Of a DNA stretch of 10,140 bases, positions 6,154 through 10,140 are shown piece by piece. How positions within the stretch are numbered: the stretch's first letter is position 1; each line of letters opens with the position of its first letter. The position numbers and the translations under genes are program-made. The DNA is taken from the NCBI GenBank assembly GCA_002377245.1, contig DFPL01000273.1, positions 158 to 10,297 on the forward strand, given 5' to 3'. The notes below the pieces were generated by a model. It was not told the origin of the DNA and did not search any database. It saw only the letters and a program-made list of their open reading frames with translations. Source of the stretch: Enterobacteriaceae bacterium UBA3516 (lineage in GTDB: Bacteria > Pseudomonadota > Gammaproteobacteria > Enterobacterales > Enterobacteriaceae).

Positions 6154-8616
6154 TTAAACTCCCAACTTCCAGGAAAGAGTGCGTAACAGATCGGCAAATA
6201 CACCCGCCGCCGTTACGTCATTGCCTGCGCCATAGCCACGCAGCACCAGCGGAATCGGCTGGTAATAATGGCTGTAGAATGCGAGGGCATTTTCGCCATT
6301 TTTCACTTTATAAAGCGGATCGTTGCCATCAACTTCGGCGATTTTTACCCGACAGGTGCCATCTTCTTCAATGTTACCGACATAGCGCAACACTTTACCT
6401 TCATCCCGCGCTTTCGCCACGCGTGCGGCAAAGGCATCGTCCAGTTGCGGCAGGCGATCCATAAAGTCAGCGACATCGCCATTGGCCTCAAATGAGTCAG
6501 GTAAGACTGGCTCGATGACGATATCGGATAGCTCAAGCTCGCGGCCGGTTTCACGCGCCAGAATCAACAGCTTACGCGCAACGTCCATGCCGGAAAGGTC
6601 GTCTCGTGGATCCGGCTCGGTAAAGCCAATATCACGTGCCGCTTTCGTCGCTTCCGACAGGCTCATCCCTTCATCCAGCTTACCGAAGATGAACGAGAGT
6701 GAACCCGACAGCACACCGGAAAAACGCTGTAACTCATCGCCCGCGTTGAGCAGATTTTGCAGGTTCTCAATGACCGGCAAACCCGCACCGACGTTGGTAT
6801 CGTAGAGGAATTTACGCCGTGATTTTGCCGCAGCATGGCGCAGTTGATGGTAGTAATCCATCGACGACGTATTGGCCTTTTTGTTCGGCGTGACCACATG
6901 GAAACCTTCACGCAGGAAATCGGCGTACTGATCCGCAACGGATTGATTAGAGGTACAGTCAACAATCACCGGATTCAGCAGATGATACTCTTTCACCAGA
7001 CGGATCAGGCGCCCCAGGTTGAACGGCTCTTTCGCTTCCGCCAGCTCAGCCTGCCAGTTTTCCAGGTCCAGTCCATGCACGTTGGTCAGCAGCGCTTTGG
7101 AGTTCGCCACACCACACACGCGTAAATCGATATGTTTGTTCTTCAGCCACGCCTGCTGACGCTTAAGCTGCTCCAGCAACGCACCGCCTACACCGCCCAC
7201 TCCGATAACAAAGACTTCGATAACCTGATCGGTGTTGAACAGCATCTGGTGGGTGACGCGCACGCCGGTCGTCGCGTCATCGTTACTCACCACTACGGAA
7301 ATAGAGCGCTCAGACGAGCCCTGGGCGATAGCCACGATGTTGATATTCGCCCGGGCCAGCGCAGCAAAGAATTTCGCTGAGATGCCGCGCATCGTGCGCA
7401 TGCCGTCACCCACCACGGAAATCACGGCCAGGCGTTCCATCACCGCAAGCGGTTCCAGCAGGCCTTCTTTCAGCTCAAGGTAGAATTCATCGTTCATTGC
7501 ACGTTGGGCGCGGGCACAATCGGACTGCGGCACGCAGAAGCTGATGCTGTACTCCGAAGAAGATTGGGTAATCAACACCACGGAGATCCCCGCGCGTGAC
7601 ATAGCAGCAAACACGCGCGCCGCCATGCCCACCATGCCTTTCATGCCAGGACCTGACACGCTGAACATTGCCATGTTGTTCAGGTTCGAAATCCCTTTTA
7701 CCGGCAGGCCATCTTCATCAGAAGTGGCACCAATCAACGTACCCGGAGCCTGGGGATTACCGGTGTTTTTGATTAAGCAGGGAATCTGGAACTGGGCGAT
7801 AGGAGTGATAGTGCGCGGGTGAAGCACCTTCGCGCCAAAGTAGGAAAGCTCCATGGCTTCCTGATACGACATAGATTTTAGCAGGCGAGCATCCGGCACC
7901 TGGCGGGGATCACAGGTGTACACGCCATCGACGTCGGTCCAGATTTCACAACAATCCGCGCGCAGACAGGCGGCCAGAACGGCAGCAGAGTAATCGGAAC
8001 CGTTGCGTCCGAGCACCACCAGTTCGCCCTTCTCATTACCGGCGGTAAAACCGGCCATCAGGATCATATGATCCGCAGGGATACGGCTGGCGGCGATACG
8101 GCGGGTAGATTCAGTAATATCGACAGTAGATTCGAGATAGTGACCAACAGCGAGCAGCTTTTCGACCGGATCAATGACCGAGACGTTATGACCACGTGCT
8201 TCCAGCAGCCCGGCCATAATGGCGATAGAGAGTTTTTCACCGCGGCAGATCAACGCCGCATTGATGCTGTCAGGGCATTGGCCAAGCAGGCTGATACCGT
8301 GCAAAACATGCTTAATTTGCGCAAATTCTTGTTCGACGAAAATTTTAAGTTGAGCCAGAGGAAAACCGGGTTGGGCGTCTGCGAGTCCAGAGAGAAGCTC
8401 AGCAAAAATCCGTTCTGCATCACTGATGTTCGGTACGGCGTCCTGACCACCAATGGTTTTTTCAATCATGGCGACCAGATGGTTGGTGATTTTCGCCGGG
8501 GCAGATAACACTGTCGCCACCTGCCCCTGCCTGGCATTACTCTCCAGGATATCGGCAACACGCAGAAACCGTTCCGCATTTGCCACTGATGTACCGCCAA
8601 ACTTCAACACTCGCAT
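6154..8616 (-). CDS. thrA: bifunctional aspartokinase I / homoserine dehydrogenase I
   Basis: Catalyses the first and third steps of threonine synthesis: phosphorylation of aspartate, and NADPH-dependent reduction of aspartate semialdehyde to homoserine. It has 820 residues, the length of E. coli ThrA. The N-terminal aspartokinase domain shows KFGGTS (5-10), GRNGSDYSAAVLAA (203-216) and DVDGVYTCDPR (228-238). Two ACT-like regulatory segments follow (about 315-460, with QSSSEYSISF and AQGSSERSIS), where threonine inhibits the enzyme. Ser345 and Gly433, both known in E. coli as positions affecting feedback, are wild type. The dehydrogenase domain has the nucleotide-binding IGVGGVGGALLEQL (471-484) and the signature GFTEPDPRDDLSGMDVARK. 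AAGGGG lies 7 bases before the start codon. It is the first structural gene after the attenuator. Confidence 0.99.
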   Translation of the reverse strand: MRVLKFGGTSVANAERFLRVADILESNARQGQVATVLSAPAKITNHLVAMIEKTIGGQDAVPNISDAERIFAELLSGLADAQPGFPLAQLKIFVEQEFAQIKHVLHGISLLGQCPDSINAALICRGEKLSIAIMAGLLEARGHNVSVIDPVEKLLAVGHYLESTVDITESTRRIAASRIPADHMILMAGFTAGNEKGELVVLGRNGSDYSAAVLAACLRADCCEIWTDVDGVYTCDPRQVPDARLLKSMSYQEAMELSYFGAKVLHPRTITPIAQFQIPCLIKNTGNPQAPGTLIGATSDEDGLPVKGISNLNNMAMFSVSGPGMKGMVGMAARVFAAMSRAGISVVLITQSSSEYSISFCVPQSDCARAQRAMNDEFYLELKEGLLEPLAVMERLAVISVVGDGMRTMRGISAKFFAALARANINIVAIAQGSSERSISVVVSNDDATTGVRVTHQMLFNTDQVIEVFVIGVGGVGGALLEQLKRQQAWLKNKHIDLRVCGVANSKALLTNVHGLDLENWQAELAEAKEPFNLGRLIRLVKEYHLLNPVIVDCTSNQSVADQYADFLREGFHVVTPNKKANTSSMDYYHQLRHAAAKSRRKFLYDTNVGAGLPVIENLQNLLNAGDELQRFSGVLSGSLSFIFGKLDEGMSLSEATKAARDIGFTEPDPRDDLSGMDVARKLLILARETGRELELSDIVIEPVLPDSFEANGDVADFMDRLPQLDDAFAARVAKARDEGKVLRYVGNIEEDGTCRVKIAEVDGNDPLYKVKNGENALAFYSHYYQPIPLVLRGYGAGNDVTAAGVFADLLRTLSWKLGV

Positions 8617-8640
8617 GTTATACCCCTTGATCTTTGGTCG

Positions 8641-8678
8641 AAAAAAAAGCCCGCACTGTTCGGTGCGGGCTTTTTTCT
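8641..8678 (-). terminator. thr operon attenuator (terminator hairpin)
   Basis: On the minus strand AGCCCGCAC (8663-8671) pairs with GTGCGGGCT (8648-8656) around a 6-base loop. Flanking A and T runs extend the stem, and the strand ends in eight T. It lies between thrL and thrA, 24 bases after the thrL stop. When Thr- and Ile-tRNA are plentiful, transcription should stop here. Confidence 0.93.
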
Positions 8679-8694
8679 GTTTTTCCTGTACGCG

Positions 8695-8766
8695 TCAGCC
8701 CGCACCATTACCTGTGGTAATTGTGGTGGTGGTAATAATGGTGGTGACGATGCTGATGCGTTTCAT
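8695..8766 (-). CDS. thrL: thr operon leader peptide
   Basis: Twenty-three-codon leader peptide whose translation senses charged Thr- and Ile-tRNA and sets attenuation of thrABC. It reads MKRISIVTTII, then TTTTITT, then GNGAG and a TGA stop. It holds eight Thr codons (six ACC, two ACA) and five Ile codons (two ATC, three ATT). E. coli ThrL is 21 residues with the same MKRIS start and TTGNGAG end; this one is two residues longer and carries a Val codon (GTC) at position 7. The peptide has no expected function beyond being translated. Its last codons double as the antiterminator arm. Confidence 0.95.
   Translation of the reverse strand: MKRISIVTTIITTTTITTGNGAG
8697..8706 (-). promoter_or_regulatory. 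antiterminator arm inside thrL
   Basis: The 3' end of thrL reads GGTGCGGGCT on the minus strand. Nine of its bases repeat the 3' arm of the attenuator, so it can pair with the 5' arm (8663-8671) and block terminator formation. A ribosome at the thrL stop codon (8695-8697) would cover it; one stalled on the Thr/Ile codons (8713-8757) would leave it free. Confidence 0.8.
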
Positions 8767-8817
8767 GGATGTTGTGTGCTCTGTAATTTTTATCTGTCTG
8801 TCGCGTTACCTATATTG

Positions 8818-8844
8818 GTTAAAGTATCCGCCGTCTTAAGTCAA
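8818..8844 (-). promoter_or_regulatory. thrLABC promoter
   Basis: On the minus strand TTGACT (8839-8844) is followed after 15 bases by TTTAAC (8818-8823). The stretch through CCAATATAGG down to the thrL ATG nearly matches the E. coli thr promoter and leader as I recall it. The exact -10 is uncertain; TTAACC, one base later, is equally possible. Confidence 0.75.
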
Positions 8845-8977
8845 TGAATTTTTGGTTTTTGACTATTTTCTCGCTTGTTCGTCTACGCCAGTTTATGCCG
8901 CATTAACGATCCGTAAAGACCACAAGATAAGTCATATAGCGGGGCCTTCAACTATAAAATAAACTTATCACCAGATA
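8845..8977. other. intergenic stretch between thr promoter and yjtD
   Basis: Non-coding, fairly AT-rich. The only structure I see is a loose inverted repeat, GATAAGT (8926-8932) with ACTTATC (8963-8969), with an inner TATAG/CTATA pairing (8935-8939, 8952-8956). It lies just downstream of the yjtD stop and could help end or stabilise its transcript, but no T tract follows. Confidence 0.3.
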
Positions 8978-9664
8978 TTACTCGGTGAGTTTTTTTTCGA
9001 TGTCGTGGAGCAATCTGTGCAACATTGCGGTGTCTCGCTGTCCTAAAACGCCAATACGCTGATCGAGCCAGTCAGCCATTTTAATGTCATCCGCCACTCC
9101 CAACTGGTCGAGTAAGGCGTGGGCGCGCATACGTAATGCATGAAGCGGATTATCATCACGCGCGGCGATAGGTTCAGCCCCGTTTTGTATTAAAGTTGCT
9201 AACTGATAACAGTAAACCATTACCGCCTGCCCAAGATTGAGGGAGGGATAATCCGCCACCATCGGCACGCCTGTTAAGATATCCGCCAGCGCCAGTTCAT
9301 CGTTCGTTAGCCCGGAATCTTCTCGCCCAAAAACCAGTGCGCCGGTCTGTAGCCACTCACTTTTCTCTCGCAACAACGGAACCAGCTCTTCAGGTGTCGC
9401 GTAGTAGTGAAACTTCGCCCGGCTGCGTGCCGTGGTCGCAACCGTAAACTGCACATCCGCAAGCGCGTCAGCAAGAGTGGTATAAGTTGTAATATTATCA
9501 AGCACATCGCCAGCACCGTGGGCAACACGGCGCGCGCCCTCTTCAAGGTGAGCCACGCTGTCAACAATGCGCAAATCCGTAAACCCCATGGTTTTCATCG
9601 CGCGCGCAGCCGCACCGATATTTTCCGCTCTGGCGGGGGAAACAAGGACAACAGCCAGGTGCAT
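8978..9664 (-). CDS. yjtD: SpoU/TrmJ-class RNA methyltransferase YjtD (LasT)
   Basis: Predicted SAM-dependent tRNA/rRNA 2'-O-methyltransferase of the SPOUT (SpoU) superfamily, probably acting as a cytoplasmic dimer; its RNA target is not evident from sequence. It has 228 residues, as in E. coli. Three SpoU motifs are visible: NIGAAARAMKTMGF (15-28), ALVFGREDSGL (109-119) and SLNLGQAVMVYCYQL (141-155), the last two forming the knotted SAM site. The C-terminal half ends in a helical tail with QRDTAMLHRLLHDIEKK. The start is supported by AAAGAGAG 6 bases before the ATG. It is transcribed towards the thr operon, which has its own promoter. TrmJ is a close relative, but the gene order identifies this as the yjtD (lasT) paralogue. 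Confidence 0.93.
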   Translation of the reverse strand: MHLAVVLVSPARAENIGAAARAMKTMGFTDLRIVDSVAHLEEGARRVAHGAGDVLDNITTYTTLADALADVQFTVATTARSRAKFHYYATPEELVPLLREKSEWLQTGALVFGREDSGLTNDELALADILTGVPMVADYPSLNLGQAVMVYCYQLATLIQNGAEPIAARDDNPLHALRMRAHALLDQLGVADDIKMADWLDQRIGVLGQRDTAMLHRLLHDIEKKLTE

Positions 9665-10063
9665 TTTTTGCTCTCTTTTTGATCATTTAACGGATGAAGT
9701 GTCGTCGCCGCCCGCATATTACGCGGCGCGAATTTACAATTATGTAACAGGAATCACTGTATTTCACTCTGGCAACGGTTAAAAGAAGCTAAACTGTTGG
9801 ATGATGAAACTGCAGGCCAGAATGTTAACAGAACATACTTATCCCTATGTTTATGCATGGTATTTTGATGAAGAATCTAAATCTACTATTGGATTCACTA
9901 TGTTTATCAATTAATATTCGCAACTTGTTGGTTTATTGAAATATTGTGAAATTCGCTAACATTAAGATACGGATATTTCACCAAACTGTTAACGTGCTAC
10001 AATTGAACTTGATATATGTCAACGAAGCGTAGTTTTATTGGGCGTCCCTTACGTCTTAGCCTG
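9665..10063. other. 399-base gap upstream of yjtD and in the arcA leader region
   Basis: No confident gene. Near yjtD there is a CGCCGC/GCGGCG inverted repeat (9706-9711, 9723-9728), then a TTACA-N4-TGTAA palindrome (9734-9747). From about 9780 the sequence is clearly AT-rich, with scattered TGTTWA elements and two GTTAAC sites. An open frame of 37 codons with no good ribosome binding site runs from 9801 to 9914 on the plus strand. An FNR-like site lies at 10009-10022. Gene order in E. coli says promoters for arcA (rightwards) and yjtD (leftwards) should be here; I cannot place either -10 firmly. Confidence 0.5.
10009..10022. promoter_or_regulatory. FNR-like binding site upstream of arcA
   Basis: TTGAT-ATAT-GTCAA differs at one base from the FNR consensus TTGAT-N4-ATCAA. 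E. coli arcA is activated anaerobically by FNR through an upstream site. From E. coli spacing, arcA should start roughly 280 bases to the right, outside the window. On the minus strand the same bases include TTGACA, 17 bases before TAGCAC, so a leftward promoter could overlap it. Confidence 0.65.
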
Positions 10064-10140
10064 TTATGTTGCTGTTAAAATGGTTAGGATGACAGCCGTT
10101 TTTGACGCTGTCGGGTCCAGAGGGAAAGTACCCACGACCA
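10064..10140 (-). CDS. yjjY: small uncharacterised protein YjjY, C-terminal part
   Basis: The minus-strand frame from the window edge to a TAA at 10066-10064 encodes VVGTFPLDPTASK followed by TAVILTILTAT. It is nearly the C-terminus of E. coli YjjY (46 residues) as I recall it; the N-terminal half lies outside. YjjY has no known function, and it overlaps the arcA leader on the opposite strand. Conservation may therefore reflect the arcA leader rather than a protein. The call as a homologous frame is firm; that it is a real gene is doubtful. Confidence 0.5.
   Translation of the reverse strand, partial: VVGTFPLDPTASKTAVILTILTAT

Noticed and set aside
6153..6203. Upstream start for thrB giving a 326-residue protein.
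   Set aside because: It would overlap thrA by about 50 bases and add residues not found in homoserine kinases. The ATG at 6152 has a well-spaced ribosome binding site.
8068..8508. Plus-strand frame of 146 codons opposite thrA.
   Set aside because: Shadow of the aspartokinase domain; no recognisable motif or ribosome binding site.
8453..8839. Plus-strand frame of 128 codons opposite thrL and the start of thrA, with a valine-rich stretch.
   Set aside because: The valine run is simply the complement of the Thr ACC codons of thrL. The frame crosses the attenuator and the thr promoter and has no family resemblance.
1..10140. Search for phage, insertion sequence, toxin-antitoxin, defence or CRISPR elements.
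   Set aside because: Gene order and content match the enterobacterial core genome throughout. I saw no transposase, integrase, regular spaced repeats or target-site duplications.

Overview
This is an ordinary core-genome window from an enterobacterium of the Escherichia/Salmonella/Citrobacter/Enterobacter group. The assignment rests on gene order and on protein sequences that closely match the E. coli families as I recall them. The genus cannot be fixed by eye; a Citrobacter- or Enterobacter-like genome is a reasonable guess. The order is talB, yaaJ, yaaA, yaaX, thrC, thrB, thrA, thrL, yjtD (lasT), then yjjY and the arcA leader. This is the E. coli K-12 region around its chromosome zero point, read in reverse complement. 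I see no insertion sequence, phage gene, CRISPR array, tRNA or rRNA gene, or sign of recent transfer.

Left part (1-3425). talB (transaldolase) runs leftwards and is cut by the window edge about 16 residues before its expected C-terminus. It diverges from yaaJ, an AGCS-family Na+/amino-acid symporter. yaaJ is followed 57 bases later on the same strand by yaaA, a peroxide-stress protein. A perfect 11-bp hairpin then separates yaaA from the convergent yaaX, a small secreted His/Asp/Arg-rich DUF2502 protein.

Middle part (3882-8850). The complete threonine operon thrLABC lies on the minus strand. It comprises the promoter, a 23-residue leader peptide rich in Thr and Ile codons, an attenuator with a visible competing antiterminator arm, then thrA (bifunctional aspartokinase I/homoserine dehydrogenase I), thrB (homoserine kinase) and thrC (threonine synthase), and finally a strong hairpin terminator. 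The three enzymes catalyse four of the five steps from aspartate to threonine; aspartate-semialdehyde dehydrogenase (asd) is encoded elsewhere. The spacing of 1 and 3 bases between the structural genes suggests translational coupling.

Right part (8978-10140). yjtD, a SpoU-class RNA methyltransferase, runs leftwards. Upstream of it is an AT-rich stretch of about 400 bases without a confident gene. It holds an FNR-like site and, at the window edge, the 3' end of the dubious small gene yjjY, which overlaps the leader of arcA. arcA itself should begin beyond the right edge.

I found no convincing undescribed system. The points most worth a second look are small: structured RNA and an FNR site in the arcA leader, a hairpin abutting the yaaX ribosome binding site, the divergent repeat tail of YaaX, and an unrecognised 37-codon ORF in the arcA-yjtD gap.
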